NCBI GenBank assembly: GCA_031431125.1 | Contig: JANPCX010000088.1 | Span: 1 to 42,834 of the forward strand | Direction: 5' to 3' | Length of the DNA: 42,834 nt | DNA from: JANPCX01 sp031431125 | Lineage (GTDB): Bacteria > Pseudomonadota > Gammaproteobacteria > Burkholderiales > Burkholderiaceae_C | Shown here: piece after piece, positions 31,806 to 39,668 of the stretch | Layout: each line of letters starts with the position of its first letter | How positions within the stretch are numbered: the stretch's first letter is position 1 | Program-made: the position numbers and the translations under genes | Notes under the pieces: model-generated | Seen by the model: the letters and a program-made list of their open reading frames with translations, nothing else | Databases searched by the model: none | What the model was told of the DNA's origin: nothing

Positions 31806-33985
31806 GCGCCCGTGACAACGACGACGACGAAATCATCGCTGCAGCGCGCGAGGGTTTCCTCGAAGAGGCCCAAGACAATTTGCGCCAGTTTGAGGCTGCG
31901 CTCTTGGTCATGGAGACCAACCCGGAAGATGCAGAGAATCTCAATGCGGCCTTTCGCGCGGCCCACACCATCAAAGGTGGGGCCGGGCTTTTTGGCTGCA
32001 CCGCCGTGGTGGCCTTCACCCACGAAGCAGAAACTTTGCTAGAGGCCTTGCGCTCCGGCCAACATCCCTTGACCGAGCCCACAGTGGCCTTGCTGCTGCA
32101 AAGCCGCGACATGATTGGCAAGCTGCTGGACGAAGTCAACAGTGGTCAGAGCGATCCGGTGGTGGCCGCTGATGCCGCCGCCTTGGGTGCGCAATTGCGC
32201 GCGATCACCAGAGGTCCAGGCCCAGACCTGGCCGCCGAAAAGACCAAAACGACGCCTACAGCCGTGGCAGCCGCTGGGTCTGACGATGGCACCTGGCACA
32301 TCTCCCTGCGGTTTGGCCAAGACGCCTTGCGCAATGGCTTGGACCCTATCTCCTTTATTCGCTACCTGGGCAAAGTGGGCGCCGTGCGCGAGCTGGTGAC
32401 CATCAGCGAAAGTGTTCCCGAGCTGATGGCACTGGATGCAGAAGCCTGCCACCTCGGTTTTGAAATCACTTTCCATGGTGACGTGACACGCGCCGACCTC
32501 GACCAGGTGTTTGAGTTTGTGGTGGAAGACTGCGACATCCAAATTTTGGCCCCTGATGCAAGCAGCGAAGAATGCGCCGCCTTGCGTGCCCTGCGCGGCA
32601 CCAGCGATGCCCTGCGCGAGCTGATGGACCGCATGGTGCCCGAGAGGACAGTCGCCCACGAGGCGGGCAGTGATCCGTCGCCTGTCGAACTGGAAGAAGT
32701 TTCTCCAGAGCGCCGTGCGCCCGGCATTGAACGCCGCGCCGGTGCCCGCCGTGGTGACGATACAAAATTCATCCGCGTGCGTGCCGACAAACTGGACCAA
32801 CTCGTGGACCTGATTGGTGAGCTGGTGATCGCCAGCTCTGGCGCCAAACTGGTGGCCCAGCGCGAGCAGTCCCCCGATTTCATGGAAATCGCCATGCGCA
32901 TTGGCGACTTGGTCGAGGGTGCCCGCGATGGGGCTCTGGGCCTGCGCATGGTGCCCATCGGTGAAACCTTTGGCCGCTTCCAGCGTGTAGTTCGTGATGT
33001 GAGCAAATCGCTGGGTAAAGAAGTGGACTTGGAGTTGACCGGTGGCGACACCGAACTCGACAAAGCCATGGTCGAAACCATTGCTGACCCGCTCACCCAC
33101 TTGGTGCGCAACTCCTTGGACCATGGCTTGGAAACCACCGAAGGGCGCATTGCGGCCGGCAAATCACCACGCGGTCGCATTGCGCTCAATGCCTACCACG
33201 AGGGCGGACAAATTGTCATTGAGGTCAGCGACGATGGCCGCGGCGTGAACCGCGAGAAGGTGCTTGCGAAAGCCAAAGAAAAAGGCCTGGTGGCTTTGGA
33301 TGCCCAGCCCAGCGACGCCGAGATTGACCAGTTGATTTGTGCGCCGGGGTTTTCCACGGCCGATTTCGTCACCGATATTTCCGGTCGCGGTGTAGGCATG
33401 GACGTGGTTAAACGCAACGTCGATTCCCTGCGCGGCACCATGCAAATTGTCAGCAGCCCCGGCCTGGGCACAACGATACAAATCCGTTTGCCATTGACCC
33501 TGGCCATCATCGACGGCTTTTTGACCCAAGTTGGTAGCGTGCACTATGTGTTGCCGCTGGATGTGATGGTGGAGTGCATTGAAACGCCGGCGTCTTGTCG
33601 TGCATCCAGCACCGACATCAGTGGTGTATTTGACCTGCGCGGTGAGGTGCTGCCCTATGTGGATATTCGCCGCGCTTTCGGCCATGCAGGGGACGTTCCC
33701 GCTCGTCAAAGCATGGTGGTGGTGCGCAGCAACCGCACCAAGGTGGGTTTGCTGGTGGACCGCTTGCTCGGCGAGCACCAAACCGTGATCAAACCCCTGG
33801 GCGCGGTGTTCAAACATTTGCAGGGCATTGCCGGCTCCACGATTCTGGGCAGCGGTGAAGTGGGCTTGATTCTTGAAGTGCCCACCCTCTTGCAGACCAT
33901 TTCTCGCCCCACTGCCAATCTGCCTGCTTTCCCGAAACCGCCCAGCCTGAGCCCACCGGCCTCGCTGAGCGCGACCCACCACTGA
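31802..33985 (+). CDS. cheA: Chemotaxis histidine kinase CheA
   Basis: 727-residue cytoplasmic sensor kinase that phosphorylates CheY and CheB under receptor control. Domains: HPt (1-105) with phospho-His55 in AAHTIKGGAG; a second region at about 155-270 (response-regulator binding); a charged linker with RRAPGIERRAGARRGD; dimerisation helices from about 320 (VRADKLDQLVDLIGELVIA); HATPase (about 390-560) with HLVRNSLDHGLE (N box), VSDDGRGV (G1) and SGRGVGMDVVKRNV (G2); and a CheW-like regulatory domain to the end (YVLPLDVMVECIE, then FDLRGEVLPYVDIR). All catalytic motifs are intact. ATG overlaps the STAS stop by 4 nt. Confidence 0.97.
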   Translation: MSARDNDDDEIIAAAREGFLEEAQDNLRQFEAALLVMETNPEDAENLNAAFRAAHTIKGGAGLFGCTAVVAFTHEAETLLEALRSGQHPLTEPTVALLLQSRDMIGKLLDEVNSGQSDPVVAADAAALGAQLRAITRGPGPDLAAEKTKTTPTAVAAAGSDDGTWHISLRFGQDALRNGLDPISFIRYLGKVGAVRELVTISESVPELMALDAEACHLGFEITFHGDVTRADLDQVFEFVVEDCDIQILAPDASSEECAALRALRGTSDALRELMDRMVPERTVAHEAGSDPSPVELEEVSPERRAPGIERRAGARRGDDTKFIRVRADKLDQLVDLIGELVIASSGAKLVAQREQSPDFMEIAMRIGDLVEGARDGALGLRMVPIGETFGRFQRVVRDVSKSLGKEVDLELTGGDTELDKAMVETIADPLTHLVRNSLDHGLETTEGRIAAGKSPRGRIALNAYHEGGQIVIEVSDDGRGVNREKVLAKAKEKGLVALDAQPSDAEIDQLICAPGFSTADFVTDISGRGVGMDVVKRNVDSLRGTMQIVSSPGLGTTIQIRLPLTLAIIDGFLTQVGSVHYVLPLDVMVECIETPASCRASSTDISGVFDLRGEVLPYVDIRRAFGHAGDVPARQSMVVVRSNRTKVGLLVDRLLGEHQTVIKPLGAVFKHLQGIAGSTILGSGEVGLILEVPTLLQTISRPTANLPAFPKPPSLSPPASLSATHH

Positions 33986-34032
33986 ACCACCATCCAACCC
34001 CCGCTTTTTTCTGATTCTGTTTGGAGACTTCC

Positions 34033-36420
34033 ATGGAACAAACCTTGAACACCAACGCTCCCGCGCCCCGCATCTTTGCCCCGGTTGCCGGCTTGCTCGG
34101 TCGCCTCAAACTCGGCACCAAAGTGGCTGTGATCGGCGGACTGCTGTTTGTTCCGCTGGTGGTTTTGCTGGCCAGCGTTCTAAAGCGCGATGGCGAGGCC
34201 ATTGAGTTCACCCGCAATGAATTGCTTGGTTCGCACCAAATTCATGAAATGCTGGACTTGATCGACACGGTGCAAACCCACCGTGGTCAAACCGCCATGC
34301 TGCTGCAAGGTCACACAGGCATGCAAGCCGATCGGCAAACCACCCGCAGCGAGTTGACCAAGGTGTTGGCTGACGTGGATTCAGCGGTGCACGCCGCGCC
34401 CCATTTTGAGTTGGACAAGGCCTGGGTCCCATTGCGCGACGAGGCCAAAGCCCTCGCCACCAACCCCGATCCCAGCAATGCAGCGGCAGCGTTTGCGGTT
34501 CATACCGATTTGGTCAAGCGCTTGCAAACGCTAACCCTGCTTGCGGCTGAAAAGTCCGGCTTGCTGTTCGACCCCGAGTCTGCCACCTATTTCATGATGG
34601 AGGTGGTGTTTGAGCGCATCGTGTCCTGGAATGAAGCGGTTGCCCAAGTGCGCGGCGTTGGCGCTGGTGCACTCACCAAAGGCGAGTGGACCAGCAACGA
34701 CCACGCCCGCATGACCTCTGCCCTGAACTCGCTGGCGGAAAACCAGCTGTCGGTGCAGCGCAAGCTGGATGGATTGGAGCGTTCTGGCGAGCCCATACCC
34801 AAGGGCTGGACCGAGACCGTGGAGGCTGTTGACACCTATGTCAAAGCGGCCAAGGGCCTGATGAAAGAAGGCAAGCTGCAAGGCGATCCACTTGTCTACT
34901 TCAAACAAGGCACCGACACTTTGAAGGCCATGGATCAGTTCCACAACCTGGCCATCTCACGTTTTGATGTGATGCTGAATGAACGCATCGCCCGAATCAA
35001 CAAGCTGCGGATGATGGAGGCTGTGGGTGCTGGATTGGGCGTGCTGTTTGCGCTGTACTTGTACCTTGCCATTCGCAGTTCCATCAACCGCTCTGCACGC
35101 AACATTCAAGCGGCGGCGGCTCGTGTGGCTGAGGGCGACCTCGACTTGCCAGTCAATGCAGAAGGCAAGGACGAGTTGGCCCACATCGCAGTCGCCCTGG
35201 AACAAGTGCGGGGCAACCTTAAAGCTTTGGCCAACGACACCTCGGGGCTCGTGGATGCCGCCGTGGACGGCCACTTGGATGCCCGCGCCGATGCGTCCCA
35301 GCACCAAGGCGAGTACCGAAAAATTGTGCAAGGCGTGAACGACACCTTGGACGCCATCGTCGGCCCCGTGAAAGAAGTGCAAGGGGTGCTGCAAGGCATG
35401 GAAGAGGGCGACCTCACCCAAACCGTGCAGGGCGACTACCGCGGCGCGTTTGCCGACTTGAAGAATGCAGTGAACAACACCGTGGCCCGTTTGGCGCAAA
35501 CCATGGCCGAGGTGAACGCGGCAGCCGAGCAGTTGAATTCAGCGGCGGCCCAGGTGTCCACCACCTCGCAGTCGCTGTCGCAGTCGGCCTCCGAGCAAGC
35601 CGCCAGCGTGGAACAAACCAGCGCCTCGCTGCAGCAAATGGCCGCGTCGGTGAAACAAAACAGCGAAAACGCCAACGTCACCGACGGCATGGCCACCAAA
35701 GCCAGCAAAGAAGCGGGCGAGGGCGGCCAGGCGGTGAGCCAGACGGTGGATGCGATGAAGTCCATCGCCAGCAAGATCTCCATCATTGACGACATTGCCT
35801 ACCAAACCAACTTGCTCGCCCTGAACGCTGCGATTGAAGCGGCTCGCGCTGGCGAACACGGCAAAGGGTTCGCTGTGGTGGCCGCCGAGGTGCGCAAACT
35901 CGCAGAACGCAGCCAAGTGGCCGCGCAAGAAATTGGCAATCTCGCGGGTTCCAGCGTGAAAATGGCCGAGAAGGCTGGGCATTTGCTGAGCCAAATGGTG
36001 CCGTCGATCTCCAAGACCTCCGAGCTGGTGCAAGAAATTGCGGCCGCCTCGGGGGAGCAGTCCGATGGGGTGAGTCAAATCACCAGCGCCATGGGCCACC
36101 TCAACACCTCGACGCAGCAAAACGCATCGGCGAGCGAACAGCTCTCGGCCACGGCAGAACAAATGTCGGCCCAAGCCGCGCAGCTGCAAGAACTGATGTC
36201 CTTTTTCCAAGTGGAAACGGGTGGTCGCCGAGCCGCACCGGCTCGTGCTGCCAAAGCTGCTGCCGCACCGAAACGCGCCGCGCCACGTGCCAGCAAAGGC
36301 GACGACTTTGAGACCGGTGTGATCGGTAGCAGCAGCGGCTTGCCCTGGTCGGCCAAGGGAAACGCTGGCCACGCCAAACAAGGCAACACCGTAGACGAAG
36401 ACAGTTTCGGTCGGTTCTAA
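34033..36420 (+). CDS. Methyl-accepting chemotaxis protein of the che cluster
   Basis: 795-residue chemoreceptor encoded inside the che operon, so probably the cognate receptor of this array. First helix at about 34-56 (VAVIGGLLFVPLVVLLASVL), a 265-residue helical periplasmic domain (about 60-320) reminiscent of nitrate-sensor-like helical bundles, second helix near 328-346 (GAGLGVLFALYLYLAI), HAMP-like segments (RVAEGDLDLPVNAEGKDELA and later MEEGDLTQTVQGDYRGAFAD) and the signalling domain with DDIAYQTNLLALNAAIEAAR and GKGFAVVAAEVRKLAERSQ. A long Ala/Lys/Arg linker leads to the end SFGRF, which could act as a CheR/CheB-tethering pentapeptide. GGAG 6 nt before ATG 34033. Confidence 0.94.
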   Translation: MEQTLNTNAPAPRIFAPVAGLLGRLKLGTKVAVIGGLLFVPLVVLLASVLKRDGEAIEFTRNELLGSHQIHEMLDLIDTVQTHRGQTAMLLQGHTGMQADRQTTRSELTKVLADVDSAVHAAPHFELDKAWVPLRDEAKALATNPDPSNAAAAFAVHTDLVKRLQTLTLLAAEKSGLLFDPESATYFMMEVVFERIVSWNEAVAQVRGVGAGALTKGEWTSNDHARMTSALNSLAENQLSVQRKLDGLERSGEPIPKGWTETVEAVDTYVKAAKGLMKEGKLQGDPLVYFKQGTDTLKAMDQFHNLAISRFDVMLNERIARINKLRMMEAVGAGLGVLFALYLYLAIRSSINRSARNIQAAAARVAEGDLDLPVNAEGKDELAHIAVALEQVRGNLKALANDTSGLVDAAVDGHLDARADASQHQGEYRKIVQGVNDTLDAIVGPVKEVQGVLQGMEEGDLTQTVQGDYRGAFADLKNAVNNTVARLAQTMAEVNAAAEQLNSAAAQVSTTSQSLSQSASEQAASVEQTSASLQQMAASVKQNSENANVTDGMATKASKEAGEGGQAVSQTVDAMKSIASKISIIDDIAYQTNLLALNAAIEAARAGEHGKGFAVVAAEVRKLAERSQVAAQEIGNLAGSSVKMAEKAGHLLSQMVPSISKTSELVQEIAAASGEQSDGVSQITSAMGHLNTSTQQNASASEQLSATAEQMSAQAAQLQELMSFFQVETGGRRAAPARAAKAAAAPKRAAPRASKGDDFETGVIGSSSGLPWSAKGNAGHAKQGNTVDEDSFGRF

Positions 36421-36519
36421 CCTTGAATCGGCAGTGGACCGCTTTTCTCCGCTAGGAACATCAGATGAACATTCAGATTTCTTCACACGAAAAAAATGAC
36501 CTCGCGGGTCCCAGCGCTA

Positions 36520-36635
36520 CGCACCCGAGTGAGCTGCGCTGCGGCGCGTTGGCGGCGTTGCTCCGCCTTGCGGGCGTGAGCCCGCAGCGTTGTCACGTCT
36601 TGCCATCGCACCGCATCGCAGCCCACTCGGGTGCG
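36520..36635. repeat. Second long imperfect palindrome, upstream of cheW
   Basis: The arms starting CGCACCCGAGTGAGCTGCG (36520) and ending CGCAGCCCACTCGGGTGCG (36635) pair at 26 of the outer 29 positions; the centre TGCGGGC-GTGA-GCCCGCA (36569-36586) is a perfect 7-bp stem with a GNRA-type GTGA loop. It occupies most of the 249-bp gap between the MCP and cheW genes; the open frame across it (36465..36659) has no protein character. Layout (long arms, perfect core, 4-nt loop) parallels the palindrome at 30484, but the sequences differ. Confidence 0.8.
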
Positions 36636-36669
36636 TTCCACTACCGTTCCAAGGTTTAAGGAGCCCAGC

Positions 36670-37218
36670 ATGAACCAGTTGGCCCCCAATCCCACATTGG
36701 CCGCTTCGTCGTCTCCACTGACGATGTTGGCCGAGCAGCAGCTGCTGTGTTTTGTCCTTGGCGACCGAGGTTACGCCGTGGGCATCGACGTGGTCAGAGA
36801 AATTCTCAAAGCCGTGCCCACCACGGAGTTGCCTCGCATGCCGCGTTTCGTGCGTGGGGTGATGAATTTGCGGGGTGCTGTGGTTCCCGTGATCGACCTG
36901 TCCGCACGTCTAGGACTGGGTCTGATGGGCGTCGACCGGCGCACTTGCATCATCATTGTGGAACTGCCCGTGGGCAATGGCCCCGACGCCTTGCTGCACA
37001 AATTGGGCGTGATGGTGGACTCGGTCAATGAAGTGATTGATGCGGGTGCCGCCCAAATCGAAGCGGTTCCGCAGTTGGGCACGCACATTCCGCCCGAGTT
37101 CATCAGTGGCATGGCCCGCATACGCGGCGAGTTTTTGCCCGTGCTGGCCATGGAGCGCGTACTGGACTCTGACGACCTGGCCCACTTACTCATGAGTCAG
37201 AAATATAAGAGACGATAA
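36670..37218 (+). CDS. cheW: Chemotaxis coupling protein CheW, C-terminus altered by IS630 insertion
   Basis: 182-residue CheW that links chemoreceptors to CheA. Visible core: LLCFVLGDRGYAVGIDVVREI, then MPRFVRGVMNLRGAVVPVIDLSAR and a last block FISGMARIRGEFLPVLAMERVLDSDD. AAGGAG lies 7 nt before ATG 36670. After AHL the frame enters the IS630 element and ends with LMSQKYKRR. Joining 37188 to 38290 across one TA restores AHLIGQQPTVTVG and a stop at 38320-38322. Since all CheW fold elements lie before the junction, the altered protein may still work; polar effects on cheR-cheD-cheB are the more likely consequence. Confidence 0.93.
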   Translation: MNQLAPNPTLAASSSPLTMLAEQQLLCFVLGDRGYAVGIDVVREILKAVPTTELPRMPRFVRGVMNLRGAVVPVIDLSARLGLGLMGVDRRTCIIIVELPVGNGPDALLHKLGVMVDSVNEVIDAGAAQIEAVPQLGTHIPPEFISGMARIRGEFLPVLAMERVLDSDDLAHLLMSQKYKRR

Positions 37219-38289
37219 TGAACTTTGAGCGATCAAGCGAATCCGAGGGATATGAAAAAAGACGGACGCAGCCACAGCCACGAAACGCTTGAGCAATTTC
37301 GCATGCTGGGCATTGAACGAATCAGACAAGGCGAGAACCCGGCTCGGGTAGCCGAGTCCTTTGGCCTGCACCGCAGCTGGGGTTACCGCATTGAGCAGCG
37401 CGCCGCTGGCCGCGGGCACGGCAAGCGGGCTTTGAAGTCCACCATCGGCACGGGGCGTCCACGTAAGCTGACGCCCCGGCAAGAGCGCGAAGTCTTTCGC
37501 TGCATGGATGGCAAACACCCCCATCAATATGGGTTTGACTTTGCCCTGTGGACACGCGCCATCGTGGCCGCCTTCATTTTGGAGCGCTTTGATGTATTCC
37601 TGAGCTTGGCCAGCGTGGGCACGATGTTGGCCCGACTGGGCCTGACGGTGCAAAAGCCTCTCAAACGCGCGTATCAACGCAGCCCTGAGGCGGTCACGCA
37701 GTGGAAAGAGCAAACCTTTCCAGGCATTGCAGCCCAAGCCAAACAAGAGGGGGCGGAGATTTATTTCTGGGACGAATCGGGCTTTCGTGCCGACAGCGTT
37801 TACGGCAAGACCTGGGCGGTGAAGGGGCAAACACCTGTGGTGCAAGTGCCCGGCCAGCACCAAAGCATCAGTGCGGCCAGCGCCGTCAACAGCAAAGGCG
37901 GTTTCTGGTTTGCAACCTACCAAGGGGCCATGGACGGCGAAGTGTTCGTGCAGTTGCTCAAAAAGATGATGCACAAGCGCAGGAAACCGATCCATTTAGT
38001 GGTCGATGGACTGCCCGCGCACAAGCGGCTGATCGTCAAAGAGTACGTGCAAAGCACGCAAGGCAAGCTGACGATGCACTTTCTTCCCGGCTACGCGCCT
38101 GATCTGAATCCCGACGAGCTGGTGTGGAGCCATGCCAAGCGCAGCGCAAGCAAACGCGGGCCTCTGAAGACGGGCGAGAAGATGCAGGTACGTGTTGATG
38201 AAGAGCTGACCAAGATCAAGGACAACCCTTCGCTGGTCAAGCAGTTTTTCAAACATCCAACTGTCGCCTATATTTCTGACCTATGAGTA
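37187..38289 (+). mobile_element. IS630-family insertion sequence in cheW
   Basis: Flanked by TA on both sides (37187-37188 and 38288-38289), the target duplication typical of IS630/Tc1 elements, giving an element of 1099 bp (37189..38287). The terminal inverted repeats start CTCATGAGTCAGAAATATAA on the left and CTCATAGGTCAGAAATATAG on the right, about 25 bp with four mismatches. One transposase fills it; its stop lies inside the right repeat. The clean TA and the reconstructible cheW end indicate a recent, intact insertion. Confidence 0.95.
37225..38286 (+). CDS. IS630-family transposase
   Basis: 353 residues if the TTG at 37225 is used, 344 from ATG 37252 (MKKDGR), which I find equally likely; neither has a well-placed Shine-Dalgarno sequence. 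An N-terminal helix-turn-helix (ARVAESFGLHRSWGYRIEQR) is followed by a Gly-Arg-Pro-Arg hinge, and the DDE/D catalytic core has the three acidic motifs: IYFWDESGF, LVVDGLPAH and LPGYAPDLNPDELVW. Full length and without frameshift, so the element is probably active or recently was. Confidence 0.95.
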   Translation: MSDQANPRDMKKDGRSHSHETLEQFRMLGIERIRQGENPARVAESFGLHRSWGYRIEQRAAGRGHGKRALKSTIGTGRPRKLTPRQEREVFRCMDGKHPHQYGFDFALWTRAIVAAFILERFDVFLSLASVGTMLARLGLTVQKPLKRAYQRSPEAVTQWKEQTFPGIAAQAKQEGAEIYFWDESGFRADSVYGKTWAVKGQTPVVQVPGQHQSISAASAVNSKGGFWFATYQGAMDGEVFVQLLKKMMHKRRKPIHLVVDGLPAHKRLIVKEYVQSTQGKLTMHFLPGYAPDLNPDELVWSHAKRSASKRGPLKTGEKMQVRVDEELTKIKDNPSLVKQFFKHPTVAYISDL

Positions 38290-38322
38290 ATCGGTCAACA
38301 ACCCACAGTGACTGTGGGCTGA
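38290..38322 (+). pseudogene. Detached last codons of the original cheW
   Basis: ATC GGT CAA CAA CCC ACA GTG ACT GTG GGC TGA follows the right TA and continues the cheW frame in the pre-insertion sequence (IGQQPTVTVG). It contains the odd palindrome CCCACAGT-G-ACTGTGGG (38302-38318), which might have served as a hairpin at the cheW/cheR junction. Confidence 0.85.
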
Positions 38323-38346
38323 GCCCCTCATTTCCACGAGAACAAC

Positions 38347-39141
38347 ATGGCCCTGTCCCAACATTCCTTCGATGCGGTTTCCGACATGTTCCACAGCGTG
38401 TCCGGCATACGCCTGACGGCAGCGAAGAAACCCTTGGTGGAGGGACGTTTGCAGAAGTTGGCGCGTGATCGCGGATTGCAAGACGTGGAGATTTACGTCA
38501 AAGACCTGCTCAAGCAGCAAGACCGAAATGAGCTTGTCCGCGTGGTGGACAAACTCACCACCAACGAAACCTATTTTTTCCGTGAGCCTGCACACTTTGA
38601 GTTTTTGGACGAGGTGATCAAAGCCCGCAAGTCGCACGACCTGTTCCGTGTCTGGAGCGGTGCCAGCAGCTCGGGCGAAGAGGCCTACAGCATTGCCATG
38701 CTGCTGGCCGATCGTTTGGGCTCCAGCGGTTGGGAGATCATAGGCACCGACCTGTCTACCGACATGGTGGCCACCGCGCAGCGCGCGCTGTATCCCATGT
38801 CACGCGCCAAAGGTGTTTCACCCGCCTACCTCAAACGTTTTTGCATGAAGGGCCACGGCCAGTACGACGGCCATTTGCTCATCAGCAAAGAGCTGCGCAA
38901 AAACGTGCGTTTCCAACCGGCCAACTTGACGCAACCGCTGCCCGACATTGGCAAGTTTGACGTGATTTTTCTGCGCAATGTGCTGATCTACTTTGACAAC
39001 GCTGGCAAGGCAGACATCGTGCGCCGCGTGCTGCCTTTCTTGAAAGAAGGCGCCTACTTGTTGCCTGGCCATGCCGAGTCGCTCAGCAACCTCGGACTTG
39101 AAGTGCGTCCCCTGCGCCCAGCCGTGTATGAGCGTCTCTAA
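38347..39141 (+). CDS. cheR: Chemoreceptor glutamate methyltransferase CheR
   Basis: 264 residues. Methylates receptor glutamates with SAM during adaptation. The N-terminal helical domain (1-75) precedes TTNETYFFRE, the SAM-binding segment WSGASSSGEEAYSIAM (about 104-119), GTDLSTDMV and the FDVIFLRNVLIYFD motif. Normal length. In this copy it lies downstream of an IS630 insertion, so its transcription may now depend on read-through or an IS-borne promoter. The cheD start overlaps its end by 14 bp. Confidence 0.96.
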   Translation: MALSQHSFDAVSDMFHSVSGIRLTAAKKPLVEGRLQKLARDRGLQDVEIYVKDLLKQQDRNELVRVVDKLTTNETYFFREPAHFEFLDEVIKARKSHDLFRVWSGASSSGEEAYSIAMLLADRLGSSGWEIIGTDLSTDMVATAQRALYPMSRAKGVSPAYLKRFCMKGHGQYDGHLLISKELRKNVRFQPANLTQPLPDIGKFDVIFLRNVLIYFDNAGKADIVRRVLPFLKEGAYLLPGHAESLSNLGLEVRPLRPAVYERL

Positions 39142-39652
39142 GCCACTGCTCAAGTCAGCCAGACCCGCTGCGACCCAAAGCGCTGACAGCGCTGATTTGT
39201 TTTTGATGCCGGGTCAGCTCTACTTTGGCGCCAAAGCCCGCAGCTTGCGCACCTTGGTGGGCTCCTGCGTGGCCATGACCCTGTGGCATCCGCAGCGCCG
39301 CATTGGTGGCATGTGCCACTACCTTTTGCCCTCGCGCCCGCGCAGCGAAAACATGCCCGCCGACGGTCGGTATGGCGACGAGGCAGTGGAACTGCTGGTG
39401 CAAGCCCTGATGCGGGCCAACACGAAGACGTCGGAGTACGACTGCCACCTCTATGGCGGCGCGGACACCATGTCTGACCAAGCAGGTGTGAAGCTCAATG
39501 TCGGTGAACGCAACATTGAGCAAGGTTGGAACTTGATTGAAAAGTACGGTTTCTCGCTCGTCGGTGTCGACGTTGGCGAGAACATGCCCCGCAATGTGCG
39601 CCTGGAAATTGCCACTGGCGAGGTGCTGATGTGCCGCGGTGGAAGTCACTGA
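39128..39652 (+). CDS. cheD: Chemoreceptor glutamine deamidase CheD
   Basis: 174-residue CheD, which deamidates receptor glutamines and in some systems interacts with a phosphatase. The catalytic Cys is in GSCVAMTLWHP and the His in GGMCHYLLPSRP; the beta-strand block YDCHLYGGAD follows, then LVGVDVGENMPRNVRLEIATGEV. ATG 39128 overlaps cheR by 14 bp; the frame is open further upstream inside cheR but without support. cheB begins 16 bp downstream. Confidence 0.94.
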   Translation: MSVSKPLLKSARPAATQSADSADLFLMPGQLYFGAKARSLRTLVGSCVAMTLWHPQRRIGGMCHYLLPSRPRSENMPADGRYGDEAVELLVQALMRANTKTSEYDCHLYGGADTMSDQAGVKLNVGERNIEQGWNLIEKYGFSLVGVDVGENMPRNVRLEIATGEVLMCRGGSH

Positions 39653-39668
39653 GTTGAAGGAGAAGTAG

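Noticed and set aside
36465..36659. 64-codon open frame upstream of cheW
   Set aside because: It runs through the 116-bp palindrome and has no Shine-Dalgarno sequence or protein-like pattern; better explained by the repeat.
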